A stretch of 64,000 nt of DNA from positions 1,054,001-1,118,000 of the forward strand of contig NZ_CP053844.1 of NCBI RefSeq assembly GCF_013201685.1, read 5' to 3'. This document shows, one piece after another, positions 1 through 8,278 of the stretch; the first letter of the stretch is position 1; each line of letters begins with the position of its first letter. Source of the stretch: Campylobacter geochelonis. GTDB lineage: Bacteria > Campylobacterota > Campylobacteria > Campylobacterales > Campylobacteraceae. The translations under genes were made by a program, and so were the position numbers. The notes beneath the pieces are model-generated. The model was not told the origin of the DNA, ran no database searches, and was given only the letters and a program-made list of their open reading frames with translations.

Positions 1-98
1 GAAAGGGTTATTTGATTGAGGAGTTTGCAAACACGATTGCTGGGCTAAAAGGAGTTAAATTTACAAAGCTTACAAAAGCGGCGATTCCAAAGGACTAG
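1..98 (+). CDS. 3' end of an unidentified gene
   Basis: An open frame enters from the left edge and ends at a TAG at 96-98, giving the last 31 residues of a protein whose start lies outside the window. The tail has a helix-like stretch ([15 protein letters not shown]) followed by a lysine-rich end (TKAAIPKD). It is not recognisable as HypF or any other family from so short a piece. It stops 3 bases before the next gene's TTG start, so the two are probably co-transcribed. Confidence 0.6.
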   Translation, partial: KGYLIEEFANTIAGLKGVKFTKLTKAAIPKD

Positions 99-101
99 AA
101 A

Positions 102-1322
102 TTGAGTATATTTTTTAAAGAAAAGTTAAAAGATGAGCTTATAAAATGGCAAAACAGCGGTATAGTTGATAAAAATACAGCACAAAATATCGCTAAATTT
201 TATGATATGAACTTAAACGCCAAAGGTTCAAATTTAGCTCTAAATCTCATAGCTTATAGTTTTTTAGCTCTTTCTTTAATCGTTCTAATCGGTGCAAACT
301 GGGAAGAAATCCCTCGTTTTATCAGGGTTGTTATGCTAGTTGGACTAACTCTTGGCGTTCATATCGCAGGGTTTACAAAGCTTGAAAATTACAGCACTAG
401 CACGGCGCTTTTTTTCTTAGGAAATCTCTGCTTTGCAAGTAGTATAATCCTAATAGCGCAAATTTATAGCATAGGCGAGTATATGAGCGATGGTGTGCTT
501 TGGATGGCGATAGGAAGTTTGGCACTATCTTTGGCACTACTCAATCCTATCTTAATGACACAAACGCTGATTTTTGCTGGTGTTTGGTTTGTTGTGGAAA
601 CTTTTTTAGGAAATTTTCAGCCATTTTTTATAGTTTTTTTACTTTGTGGAGTGTATGCGCTTTGTAAAAAAAGCTCGCTTGTGCTGCTTGCATGGACTTT
701 AGCTTGGTTTTATCTTTTTGGGGTTGGGTATTTTTTAACATTACCAGAGCCAATTTTTAGCTCATATACTGCTAATGAGATTATTTACTATACATTTTTT
801 AGTTTGCTTGTGATTTATGGGGCGTCTTTGGTTGTTGGTAAATTTAGTAAAGATTATGCTAGTTTTATGGTTAAATTTACTCTCTTTTTTGGCTCGATTT
901 TTCTCATGATAGCAACTGCGGTTAATGCTGAATCTTTAGATGATATCTATACAAAAAGTAGCTATGTCTATCTAGTGGTTTTGGCGGTTTTAACTGTTGG
1001 CGCAATAATTTATAAAAAATTTGCTTTTTTGCTGTTTATGGCTGTTTTTGCTATCTTTATAACGCTAGATTTAGGTGGAATTTACTTTAAAGTAACGACT
1101 TCATTTTTGCTCTTTGGACTTGGCTTTTTTATGAGTAAAAATGGGCTAGTATATGGGCGAAGCTGGGAGTTTAGGTTTGGTGTTTTTACGCTGTTTATGC
1201 TAGCTTTAATTCGCTATATCGACTTAGTTGGAGACTACATAGGCGCTAGTTTGCTATTTTTAGTTTTTGCTGTTGTTATACTGTTTTTATCTAAAAAGAT
1301 AGAGGAGCGTAAAAATGTATAG
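102..1322 (+). CDS. DUF2157 multi-pass membrane protein
   Basis: This 406-residue inner-membrane protein has a soluble N-terminal segment of about 65 residues carrying the DUF2157 pattern (a Trp, then a Gly-Ile turn, then an Ala/Ile/Tyr helix: KWQNSGIVDKNTAQNIAKFY). About a dozen hydrophobic helices follow and the end is charged (SKKIEERKNV). The start is a TTG with AAGGA about 8 bases upstream. No enzyme motif is seen and the function is unknown. The next gene overlaps it by 8 bases and encodes a GDYXXLXY protein; the two families often occur side by side, so a joint membrane function is likely. Confidence 0.85.
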   Translation: MSIFFKEKLKDELIKWQNSGIVDKNTAQNIAKFYDMNLNAKGSNLALNLIAYSFLALSLIVLIGANWEEIPRFIRVVMLVGLTLGVHIAGFTKLENYSTSTALFFLGNLCFASSIILIAQIYSIGEYMSDGVLWMAIGSLALSLALLNPILMTQTLIFAGVWFVVETFLGNFQPFFIVFLLCGVYALCKKSSLVLLAWTLAWFYLFGVGYFLTLPEPIFSSYTANEIIYYTFFSLLVIYGASLVVGKFSKDYASFMVKFTLFFGSIFLMIATAVNAESLDDIYTKSSYVYLVVLAVLTVGAIIYKKFAFLLFMAVFAIFITLDLGGIYFKVTTSFLLFGLGFFMSKNGLVYGRSWEFRFGVFTLFMLALIRYIDLVGDYIGASLLFLVFAVVILFLSKKIEERKNV

Positions 1323-1839
1323 CAAAATACTTTCTAAATTTAGCCTTAAAAAAAGAGTTTTACTAGCTATCTTATTTCAAATTTTGATTTTACTTGCTAT
1401 GCTTTTTACCGCTTTTTTACCACTTGTTTTAGGACGCGAGATGAGAGTTAGCGTTTTACCAGTTGATCCAAGAGATTTGTTTAGAGGAAATTATGTGCAA
1501 CTTAGATATGATTTTAATAACAAAGCTTGCGATATAGATGTTAAAAACGGCGATACAGTCTATGCTCTTTTTAACGATGGTAAGGATGGCAAAGATGAGT
1601 TTGTAAAGCTTGTTAAAGACAGGCCAAAAGATGTTAAATTTATAAAAGGAACGATAAATAACAAAAAGCACAATTGCTATGCTAAATTTGGCATAGAAGC
1701 CTACTTTTTACCAAAAAACAAAGCCGTGGAGGCAGAAAAAAATATCACTTTAAGGGATAATTCCACAGTTGTTTTAAAGGTGTTTAAAAATGGAAAAGCT
1801 AGGATAGAAAGTTTGATTATAGATGGTAAGAAATACTGA
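1315..1839 (+). CDS. GDYXXLXY-domain membrane-anchored protein
   Basis: This 174-residue protein has one N-terminal membrane helix (about 15-38) and a soluble, probably periplasmic, domain. The family signature reads GNYVQLRY at residues 58-65, just after VDPRDLFR, and is the basis for the call. It overlaps the DUF2157 gene by 8 bases, which suggests translational coupling. The biochemical role of the family is not known. The 72-base gap to hypB contains a fresh AAGGAG ribosome site, so the pair may or may not share a transcript with the hyp genes. Confidence 0.85.
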   Translation: MYSKILSKFSLKKRVLLAILFQILILLAMLFTAFLPLVLGREMRVSVLPVDPRDLFRGNYVQLRYDFNNKACDIDVKNGDTVYALFNDGKDGKDEFVKLVKDRPKDVKFIKGTINNKKHNCYAKFGIEAYFLPKNKAVEAEKNITLRDNSTVVLKVFKNGKARIESLIIDGKKY

Positions 1840-1911
1840 TAATTTTATGTAGTATTTTATGTAAAATAGACTAAAAAAAATTAAGAAAATAATTATAATT
1901 AAGGAGAAAAA

Positions 1912-2766
1912 ATGTGTAAAGATTGCGGCTGTTCGATAAAAGGACACACTCATAGTCACCAACATAGCGATGATAAAACTCACGCTCATACGCATACTCA
2001 CGCAGATGGCACGACTCATACTCATAGTCACGAACATGCTAATGAAAGTTGTAACCACGAAAGTAGCTCACACGAGCATACTCATGAAAACGAACACGCT
2101 CATCCAGCGTTAAACGAGTCAAAAACGATAGAAGTTATCACAAAAATTCTATCTCAAAATGATAAAGAGGCTCAGCACAACAGAGCGCATTTAGATGAAA
2201 ACGGAATTTTGTGTATAAATTTGATGAGTAGTCCAGGAAGTGGAAAAACTACGCTTTTAGAAGCGACTATAAAAGCAGATAAATTTAAAATAGGCGTAGT
2301 CGAGGGCGACTTAGAAACAAACAAAGATGCCGATAGAATCGTGCAAGCTGGAGCTCCTGCTCATCAGATAACTACTGGTCAAGCGTGTCATTTAGACGCT
2401 TTTATGGTGCATGAAGGGCTTCATCATCTGCCATTAGAAAAACTTGATATTGTTTTTATAGAAAATGTTGGAAATTTAGTTTGCCCTGCAAGTTATGATG
2501 TTGGCTCACACCTAAATATCGTGCTTTTAAGCGTGCCTGAGGGTAGCGATAAGGTAGCAAAATATCCTGTGATGTTTAGAGCGGCTGATTTGATAGTGAT
2601 AACTAAAACATCGCTTTTGCCACACTTTGACTTTAGTGTTGAAGATGTTATAAAAGAGGCTAGAAAACTAAATCCAAAGGTTGATGTTATCGCACTTGAT
2701 AGTAAAACAGGCGAGGGCGTTGAGAAGTGGTTTAAGTATTTAGAGTTTAAAAAGGAATTAAGATAA
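1912..2766 (+). CDS. hypB: Hydrogenase nickel-incorporation GTPase HypB with His-rich N-terminus
   Basis: HypB is the cytoplasmic SIMIBI-class GTPase that, with HypA, delivers nickel to the NiFe-hydrogenase active site. The 284 residues begin with a CxxCGC nickel motif (C2-DCGC). A His-rich tract follows, with about 18 His between residues 12 and 64, the type thought to store nickel. Then come the G1 P-loop SSPGSGKTT (106-114), EGDLETNKD, and the metal-site residues C159/H160 (GQACHLDA) and C191. The usual NKxD guanine-specificity motif reads TKTS at about 231-234, a visible deviation. The start is ATG behind AAGGAG. hypC begins within its stop codon. Confidence 0.97.
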   Translation: MCKDCGCSIKGHTHSHQHSDDKTHAHTHTHADGTTHTHSHEHANESCNHESSSHEHTHENEHAHPALNESKTIEVITKILSQNDKEAQHNRAHLDENGILCINLMSSPGSGKTTLLEATIKADKFKIGVVEGDLETNKDADRIVQAGAPAHQITTGQACHLDAFMVHEGLHHLPLEKLDIVFIENVGNLVCPASYDVGSHLNIVLLSVPEGSDKVAKYPVMFRAADLIVITKTSLLPHFDFSVEDVIKEARKLNPKVDVIALDSKTGEGVEKWFKYLEFKKELR

Positions 2767-3062
2767 TGTGCTTAAGTATACCTTCAAAAGTGATAGATAT
2801 AGATGAAAACAACTTTGCTACAGTTGAAACACTTGGCGTTAGGCGTGGAGTTAGTTTAGACTTGATAGGCGAAAAAGTCGAAGTTGGAGACTACGTTTTA
2901 ATCCACGTTGGCTTTGCTATGGAGAAAATCGACACACAATACGCTCTTGAAAGCCTTGCGATTTATCAAGATATAGCCAAACAAATGGAAAGTGGCGAAA
3001 TAGCCCAAAATGAGGGCGATATGGGATTAAATGAGTTTTTAAACGATAAGAAAGACGGTTGA
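2766..3062 (+). CDS. hypC: Hydrogenase maturation chaperone HypC
   Basis: HypC is a small OB-fold chaperone that binds HypD and the hydrogenase large-subunit precursor during assembly of the Fe(CN)2CO group. The 98 residues start MCLSIPSKV, placing the essential Cys at position 2, which fixes the start. The HVGFA segment typical of the family is present near residue 48. The ATG overlaps the hypB stop by one base (TAATG). Normally hypD follows at once; here a 1.7 kb DUF262 gene lies between them. Confidence 0.96.
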   Translation: MCLSIPSKVIDIDENNFATVETLGVRRGVSLDLIGEKVEVGDYVLIHVGFAMEKIDTQYALESLAIYQDIAKQMESGEIAQNEGDMGLNEFLNDKKDG

Positions 3063-3083
3063 TGGCTTATATAAGGAGAAGGT

Positions 3084-4793
3084 ATGAAAGCAGAAGAGCA
3101 AAGCTTTAGAAAAATAATGCAGAATAATCAAAAAATAATTATTCCTTTTTTTCAAAGACAGTACGTTTGGAATAAAGATAATTGGGAGCAATTATATGAG
3201 GATTTATATGAAAGTTTTGAGAGTAAAAAAAGTCATTTTTTAGGTTCACTTATTTTAAAAAGAGATATGGGGTGTGATAGTATTGTAAGCTTGGTAGATG
3301 GACAACAAAGACTTACTACTTTTTCTATATTAGTAAAAGCACTTTATGATAAGCTTAATGAGAGTCAGAAAAAACCTTTTGAATTTTCTATTTTTGCTGA
3401 TTATGATATTGGAAAACCAAAAATACAACATTCTATGCTTGATAATGAAGTTTATTCAAAAATTATATGTTTTAATCAAAATCAAGAAAATAGATTAAAT
3501 ATAACAAATGATAGTTTATTATGGAAATGCTATCTATTTTTTATTGAAAAAATAGAGAAGTTTAATGGAAATATTTTTGAATTTTTAAAATTTATTTCCG
3601 ATGAATCTAAATTATTTGTTGGTGTTTATCTCGATGAAAAAGATGATGAACAAAAGATCTTTGATTCTATAAATTCGACAGGCATTCCACTTAGTGCATT
3701 TGATATAGCAAAAAATGCGATTTTTGATTTAATAACCAAACAATCAAATATAGAAACAGCAAAAGAAATTTATAAAGAAACTTGGTTTAAAAGTTTTGAA
3801 GAAACAATAGAAAAAAAAGATTTTTGGGATGAAAGAATTACAACAGGTCGTTTTAAAAGAACAAAGAGCGAGAATTTATTATTTGCATTTTTAATAATAA
3901 AGGGAATTTATGATGCTGAAAAACATACTGTTTCAATGTTAAGCTCTATATTTAAAAACTATATAAAAAACAAAAATACAAAAGAATTGGAAGATATGTT
4001 AAAATTATTTAGTACATATGCTGAAATTTATAGAAATTTTCCAGAAATTACAAACGACAAAGTTTATGTTTTTGAAGATTATGAGACTAGATTTTTTCAT
4101 ATATTAAACTACTATAATACAAATACATTTTTGCCTTTAATATTGTTTTTAAAATTAAATATTAAAGAGGAGAATAAATACAAAAAAAATTTATATTTAT
4201 TAGAAGTATTTTTTATGTATAATACCGAAATGAAAAATTATAATAAATTTATACCAAGACTTATAAATTCAGTAAAAAATAAAATAGATAATTCATATGA
4301 TATTATTAAAAATTCTATAATAGAAACATATCAATTAGACAATAAAGTATTGGAAAGAAATTTTGATAATCAAGAAGCAAAAATCTTTTTATTTTGGGTA
4401 GAATTGTATAGGCAAAATTCTATCAAAGAATACAAAGATAAAGTTGGGTTAAATTTTATATATACGCTTGAACATCTTCTTCCACAAAATTGGGAAAAAA
4501 ATTATAAAAGTATATTTGAAAACAACGATGAAGCAAGAGAATATATATATCAGTTGGGAAATATGACTCTTCTAAGAGGGCGATTTAATACATCTTTACA
4601 AGATGAAAATTGGAATGTGAAGCTTAACGGAGATAATAAATCTAAGCATTATATAAAAAAATATGCTGATTTGACTATAAATAAAGAATTATTAGATAAA
4701 AATAAGTGGGATAAGACTGAGATAGAAAACAGAACCGCTAAATTTTTAGAAGATATTTATTCTATTTGGGATATTAATATATTTAGGAAATAA
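3084..4793 (+). CDS. DUF262-DUF1524 (GmrSD/SspE-like) protein inside the hyp operon
   Basis: This 569-residue protein has the two-domain layout of GmrSD-type modification-dependent nucleases and of SspE. The N-terminal DUF262 half carries IPFFQRQYVW (20-29) and the nucleotide-site motif DGQQRLTT (72-79), then FDSINSTG near 190. The C-terminal DUF1524 half has LEHLLPQ (about 461-467) and LGNMTLL, the His-Asn nuclease signature. Both domains look complete. The start is ATG after AAGGAG. The gene is visibly more AT-rich than the hyp genes on each side and has no link to hydrogenase assembly, so transfer into the operon is likely. A defence role is inferred from the family; the DNA modification it might recognise cannot be read here. 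Confidence 0.88.
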   Translation: MKAEEQSFRKIMQNNQKIIIPFFQRQYVWNKDNWEQLYEDLYESFESKKSHFLGSLILKRDMGCDSIVSLVDGQQRLTTFSILVKALYDKLNESQKKPFEFSIFADYDIGKPKIQHSMLDNEVYSKIICFNQNQENRLNITNDSLLWKCYLFFIEKIEKFNGNIFEFLKFISDESKLFVGVYLDEKDDEQKIFDSINSTGIPLSAFDIAKNAIFDLITKQSNIETAKEIYKETWFKSFEETIEKKDFWDERITTGRFKRTKSENLLFAFLIIKGIYDAEKHTVSMLSSIFKNYIKNKNTKELEDMLKLFSTYAEIYRNFPEITNDKVYVFEDYETRFFHILNYYNTNTFLPLILFLKLNIKEENKYKKNLYLLEVFFMYNTEMKNYNKFIPRLINSVKNKIDNSYDIIKNSIIETYQLDNKVLERNFDNQEAKIFLFWVELYRQNSIKEYKDKVGLNFIYTLEHLLPQNWEKNYKSIFENNDEAREYIYQLGNMTLLRGRFNTSLQDENWNVKLNGDNKSKHYIKKYADLTINKELLDKNKWDKTEIENRTAKFLEDIYSIWDINIFRK

Positions 4794-4795
4794 CT

Positions 4796-5881
4796 ATGGA
4801 TTTGATAAAAGACTTTAGGGATAAAGAGCTGATTTTAACCCTTAGTAAACTTATAAAAAAAGAGAGTGTAAAACCGCTAAATATCATGGAAATTTGTGGT
4901 GGACACACGCACTCTATAATGAAATTTGGAGTGCCAAATTTAGTAGGGGAAAATATCAACTTTGTTCATGGACCAGGTTGTCCTGTTTGTGTCATGCCAA
5001 GAAACCGCATAGATGAGGCGATAAAACTAGCGGCGATGGATGGGGTGATTTTTTGTACGCTTGCTGATATGCTTAGAGTTCCAGGAAGCAAAACTAGCCT
5101 TCAAAAACTGCGTGGCGAAGGACATGATATAAGAGCGCTTTATAGCCCGCTAGACGTGATAAAAATCGCACAAGAAAATCTGGATAAAAGGGTGATTTTC
5201 TTTGCGATCGGTTTTGAAACGACTACGCCAATGACTGCTGTTGTAGTGGAGCAATGCTTAAAATTTGGGCTTAAAAATCTCTTTTTTCATATAAATCACG
5301 TAACAGTTCCAGCTCCGGTTAGAGCGATAATGGATGATGAAGATGTAAAAATAGACGCCTTTTTAGGGCCAAGCCATGTAAGCGTGATAACCGGTTCAAA
5401 AGCCTATGAAAGCATAGCAAACGAGTATAAAAAACCAATCGCAGTTAGTGGATTTGAGCCACTTGATATTATGGATAGTGTGCTAAATTTAGTCCGTCAG
5501 CAAAACGCCAAAACGCACGAAGTCTATAACGAGTATAAACGCGTGGTAAAAGATGGTGGAAACACAACCGCTCAAAATTTGGTTAGCAAATACCTTAAGC
5601 CTTGCGATTTTCAGTGGCGTGGACTTGGAACGATACCACAAAGCGGAATGAAGCTAAGAGATGAGTTTAAAAATCTTGATGCAAGAGAAGTTTTTGACTG
5701 TAGCGTTGAAAGCAAGGGTGAAAACAAAGCCTGTATATGTGGAGAAATTTTGCGCGGAAAAGCAAAGCCTTATGATTGCAAGGTTTTTGGCAAGGTTTGT
5801 AACCCGCAAAATCCGCTTGGCTCTTGTATGGTTTCTGGCGAGGGTGCTTGCGCGGCGTATTTTAAGTATGCAAGAAAATAG
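4796..5881 (+). CDS. hypD: Hydrogenase maturation protein HypD
   Basis: HypD is the Fe-S scaffold protein on which, with HypC, the Fe(CN)2CO unit of NiFe-hydrogenase is built. The 361 residues contain all expected motifs: CGGHTH (34-39), GPGCPVC (59-65), GFETTTP, and a C-terminal cysteine cluster (CDF, CICGEILRG, CKVFGKVC, SCMVSGEGAC) for the 4Fe-4S cluster and thiol-disulfide chemistry. The ATG is 2 bases after the preceding stop, and its AGGA ribosome site lies inside the 3' end of the DUF262 gene, so hypD translation now depends on that gene's tail. Confidence 0.97.
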   Translation: MDLIKDFRDKELILTLSKLIKKESVKPLNIMEICGGHTHSIMKFGVPNLVGENINFVHGPGCPVCVMPRNRIDEAIKLAAMDGVIFCTLADMLRVPGSKTSLQKLRGEGHDIRALYSPLDVIKIAQENLDKRVIFFAIGFETTTPMTAVVVEQCLKFGLKNLFFHINHVTVPAPVRAIMDDEDVKIDAFLGPSHVSVITGSKAYESIANEYKKPIAVSGFEPLDIMDSVLNLVRQQNAKTHEVYNEYKRVVKDGGNTTAQNLVSKYLKPCDFQWRGLGTIPQSGMKLRDEFKNLDAREVFDCSVESKGENKACICGEILRGKAKPYDCKVFGKVCNPQNPLGSCMVSGEGACAAYFKYARK

Positions 5882-5990
5882 GGATTTGATAGCTTTGTCA
5901 AGCTGTAAATTTATAATAAATTATTAAATTTAGTAGCAAAGTAAAGGTTAAAATAGTAAAAATAGTTTAGCTAAGAAGTTTGGAGTAAAT

Positions 5991-6488
5991 TTGAAAGAAA
6001 AGATAAAAAAAGCTATCGGAATGACATTTGGGATAATTTTACCGTTTATTTTGTTTCCAGCTTATATCTATTTTTATTGCAAAGATTATCACGCTTTTAT
6101 TTTAGAAAACGACTTTTTAAGCGGACTTATAGGTTTTGTTTTGATAATATTTGGTTTAATTTTCATAATTTTAGCTGATATTGCTATGCAAATTTATGTA
6201 AACCAAAACCCTCTAAATAGCCTAAATTTATTAGCAAATAAGACTAAAATCTTGGTTACAAATGGGATTTATAGATATTTTCATCATCCTTTATCGATAG
6301 GATATTTTTTATTTTATTTTGGGTTTTCATTTGCGTTAAACTCAAAAATTGCAAGTTTGATTAGCTTTGGAACTTTTATTTTCATGATTTATTATGCAAA
6401 AAAGTATGAAGAAAAAGAGCTTTTAAGCGATTTTGGTGATGAATATTTAACTTATAAAAAGGAAAAATTTTGGATAAGATACTTTTAA
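5991..6488 (+). CDS. Isoprenylcysteine/phospholipid-type membrane methyltransferase
   Basis: This 165-residue membrane protein has helices near residues 8-28, 42-68 and 100-120. Its C-terminal pattern is that of the ICMT/PEMT methyltransferases: NGIYRYFHHPLSIGYF (about 91-105), then EEKELLSDFGDEYLTYKK. Such enzymes use S-adenosylmethionine on lipids or membrane cysteines; the substrate here is unknown. The start is TTG with GGAG 6-9 bases upstream. It follows hypD after a 109-base gap and overlaps hypE by 19 bases, so hypE translation is probably coupled to it. It is not a known hydrogenase maturation factor. Confidence 0.8.
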   Translation: MKEKIKKAIGMTFGIILPFILFPAYIYFYCKDYHAFILENDFLSGLIGFVLIIFGLIFIILADIAMQIYVNQNPLNSLNLLANKTKILVTNGIYRYFHHPLSIGYFLFYFGFSFALNSKIASLISFGTFIFMIYYAKKYEEKELLSDFGDEYLTYKKEKFWIRYF

Positions 6489-7477
6489 GTCACGGTGGCG
6501 GTGGCGAAGAGATGAATAAACTTATAAATGAGATTATTTTCAAAGCTTTTGAAAATGAAATTTTAAGCGATGCAAATGACTCGGCGATTTTGCCAAATTT
6601 TGGTAGCGATATGGCTTTTTCAACTGATTCTTTTGTAGTTACTCCGCTTTTTTTTAGCGGTGGAGATATCGGTAAAATCGCAGTTTGTGGCACTGTAAAC
6701 GATCTTAGTATGGTTGGAGCAAAGCCACTTTATCTAAGTTGTTCTTTTATCATTGAAGAGGGATTTGAGCTTAGTAAACTTAAAGAAATTTTAAACTCTA
6801 TGGCAAAAACAGCAAAACAAAGTGGCATTAAAATCGTATGTGGCGATACAAAGGTCGTGCCTCGTGGAAAATGTGATAAAATTTTTATAAACACAGCCGG
6901 AATAGGGCAAATTCTAGCTAAAGACATCGAAGTTAAAAACATAAAAAAAGGTAGCAAAATTCTACTAAGTGGTGATGTTGGAAGGCATGGAAGCGTTATT
7001 TTAGCGGCTAGAGATGAGATAGCTTTAGAAAGCGAGCTTAAAAGCGATTGTAAGCCGTTAAATTTAGTTGTAGAAGAGGTATTAAAAAACGGTATAAAAC
7101 CTCAGTGTATGCGTGATGCGACGCGTGGTGGGCTAAGTGCGGTACTAAATGAATTTGCTAGTGCTAGCAAGTGTGAAATTCTAGTTTTTGAAGAGAAGAT
7201 AAAGGTGTGCGATGAAGTTGTTGGTGTATGCGAGCTGCTTGGATTTGAGCCATATGAACTGGCAAATGAAGGCACTTTTGTTTTGGTTGTTGATGAAGAT
7301 AAGGCTGATAGTTGTCTTGAGATTTTACGCAAATTTGATGAGTCGGCAAACATTATCGGCGAGGTTTTAGGCGAGGTTACTGGTGGCGATACAGCGCGAG
7401 TTATCTTAGAAAATGCTTATGGTTCGCAAAGAGTTTTAGAACTTCCAAAAGGCGAACTTTTGCCTAGAATTTGTTAA
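6470..7477 (+). CDS. hypE: Hydrogenase maturation protein HypE (carbamoyl dehydratase)
   Basis: HypE accepts the carbamoyl group from HypF on its C-terminal cysteine and dehydrates it to thiocyanate, the source of the cyanide ligands. The 335 residues begin MDKILLSHGGGGEEM, contain FSTDSFVV and the GDTKVVPRG and RDATRGGL segments of the PurM/SelD-like ATPase fold, and end PRIC, so the catalytic terminal Cys is present. TTG is the start, with AAGGA 6-10 bases upstream, inside the preceding methyltransferase gene. HypF, its partner, is not encoded in this window. Confidence 0.96.
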   Translation: MDKILLSHGGGGEEMNKLINEIIFKAFENEILSDANDSAILPNFGSDMAFSTDSFVVTPLFFSGGDIGKIAVCGTVNDLSMVGAKPLYLSCSFIIEEGFELSKLKEILNSMAKTAKQSGIKIVCGDTKVVPRGKCDKIFINTAGIGQILAKDIEVKNIKKGSKILLSGDVGRHGSVILAARDEIALESELKSDCKPLNLVVEEVLKNGIKPQCMRDATRGGLSAVLNEFASASKCEILVFEEKIKVCDEVVGVCELLGFEPYELANEGTFVLVVDEDKADSCLEILRKFDESANIIGEVLGEVTGGDTARVILENAYGSQRVLELPKGELLPRIC

Positions 7478-7485
7478 GGAGAGAT

Positions 7486-7827
7486 ATGCACGAGTTAGCT
7501 ATAGTTCAAGACTTAGTCGCGCTTTGTGAGAAAAATGCAAAGCAAAATAACGCAAAAGAGATAGAACTAGTAGAGATAAAAGTAGGGCGCTTAAGTGGCG
7601 TTGAACCACACTATTTACAAAGTTGTTATGATGTTTTCAAAGAAGGAACGATGTGCGCAAATGCTGAACTTAAAATCCACTTGCAAGAAATTGTTGTAAA
7701 GTGTGAAAAGTGCGATTTTGAGGGTATTTTGGAGAAAAACCACTTTGTTTGTCCAAAGTGTGGTAGTTCAAGCCTTGAAGTAATCGATGGCGAAGAGCTT
7801 TATCTTATGCGACTTACGATGAAATAA
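7486..7827 (+). CDS. hypA: Hydrogenase/urease nickel metallochaperone HypA
   Basis: HypA passes nickel to the hydrogenase large subunit together with HypB. The ATG at 7486 is chosen over an upstream TTG (7471) because it has AAGGAG 5-10 bases upstream and gives MHEL at the N-terminus, where His2 is the nickel ligand. The 113-residue product has the zinc site C73xxC76 and C89xxC92. It starts 8 bases after the hypE stop and is the last gene of the operon. Confidence 0.96.
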   Translation: MHELAIVQDLVALCEKNAKQNNAKEIELVEIKVGRLSGVEPHYLQSCYDVFKEGTMCANAELKIHLQEIVVKCEKCDFEGILEKNHFVCPKCGSSSLEVIDGEELYLMRLTMK

Positions 7828-7979
7828 ATTTTGGCTAAATTTAGTAAATGGTTTGGTTGTAAAGCAAATTTAAATATAAAAGCTAAGATTAAATTTTAGC
7901 AGTTATAGAGTAAATTTTGATATTTTTAAAATAAATTTGTTATATAAATTTATGTAATTTTGTAGCAAGAAAAATATCG

Positions 7980-8175
7980 TTAAAAATATACTTTTGGCAA
8001 GATAAGCCAAACGATAACTACCATTAAACCGATAGTTGTAATGGCAAAGTAGCTATAAAAGTTTTGAAATTTTTAAAAAATATAGCACAAAAGAAAAGGT
8101 AAGATGGATAAAGATTGTTTTATTTTAGCGATATAACCACTTAGAATAAAAAAAGCTAAAAATTTAGAACTAGAA
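7980..8175 (-). pseudogene. Remnant of a membrane-transporter C-terminus
   Basis: Reading the minus strand from about 8175 down to the TAA at 7980-7982 gives one frame with hydrophobic, protein-like content (SGYIAKIKQSLSILPFLL, an internal TAA at 8073-8075, then FAITTIGLMVVIVWLILPK). There is no usable start codon and the upstream part is closed by stops. It looks like the last two helices of a decayed permease. It lies beside the lactate-dehydrogenase-type gene, so a lost lactate permease is possible but not shown. Confidence 0.35.
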
Positions 8176-8247
8176 AACTAAAATATAATTAAATTTAAAA
8201 AACAAAATAAATATTTTATTTTAATGTGAAATTATGGGTTGTATTCT

Positions 8248-8253
8248 TATAAT
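8248..8253 (+). promoter_or_regulatory. -10 box for the lactate-dehydrogenase-type gene
   Basis: A perfect TATAAT lies 25 bases before the chosen ATG at 8279, with no good -35, as is usual in Campylobacter. It would start a transcript near 8260 with a short leader holding AAGGAG. It also rules out the ATG at 8234 as the start. Confidence 0.55.
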
Positions 8254-8278
8254 TTATAAATTAAAAAAAGGAGATGAA

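Noticed and set aside
1-98. Reading the left-edge fragment as the end of hypF
   Set aside because: The 31 residues lack the HypF C-terminal pattern as I remember it, and two unrelated membrane genes separate it from hypB.
1894-1900. TATAAT-like word just before hypB
   Set aside because: It overlaps the spacing to the ribosome site, so a transcript from it would begin at or inside the AAGGAG; not a usable promoter for hypB.
5661-5927. 88-codon frame inside and beyond hypD
   Set aside because: It overlaps the conserved C-terminal cysteine region of hypD in another frame and gives an unnatural Arg/Leu-rich sequence.
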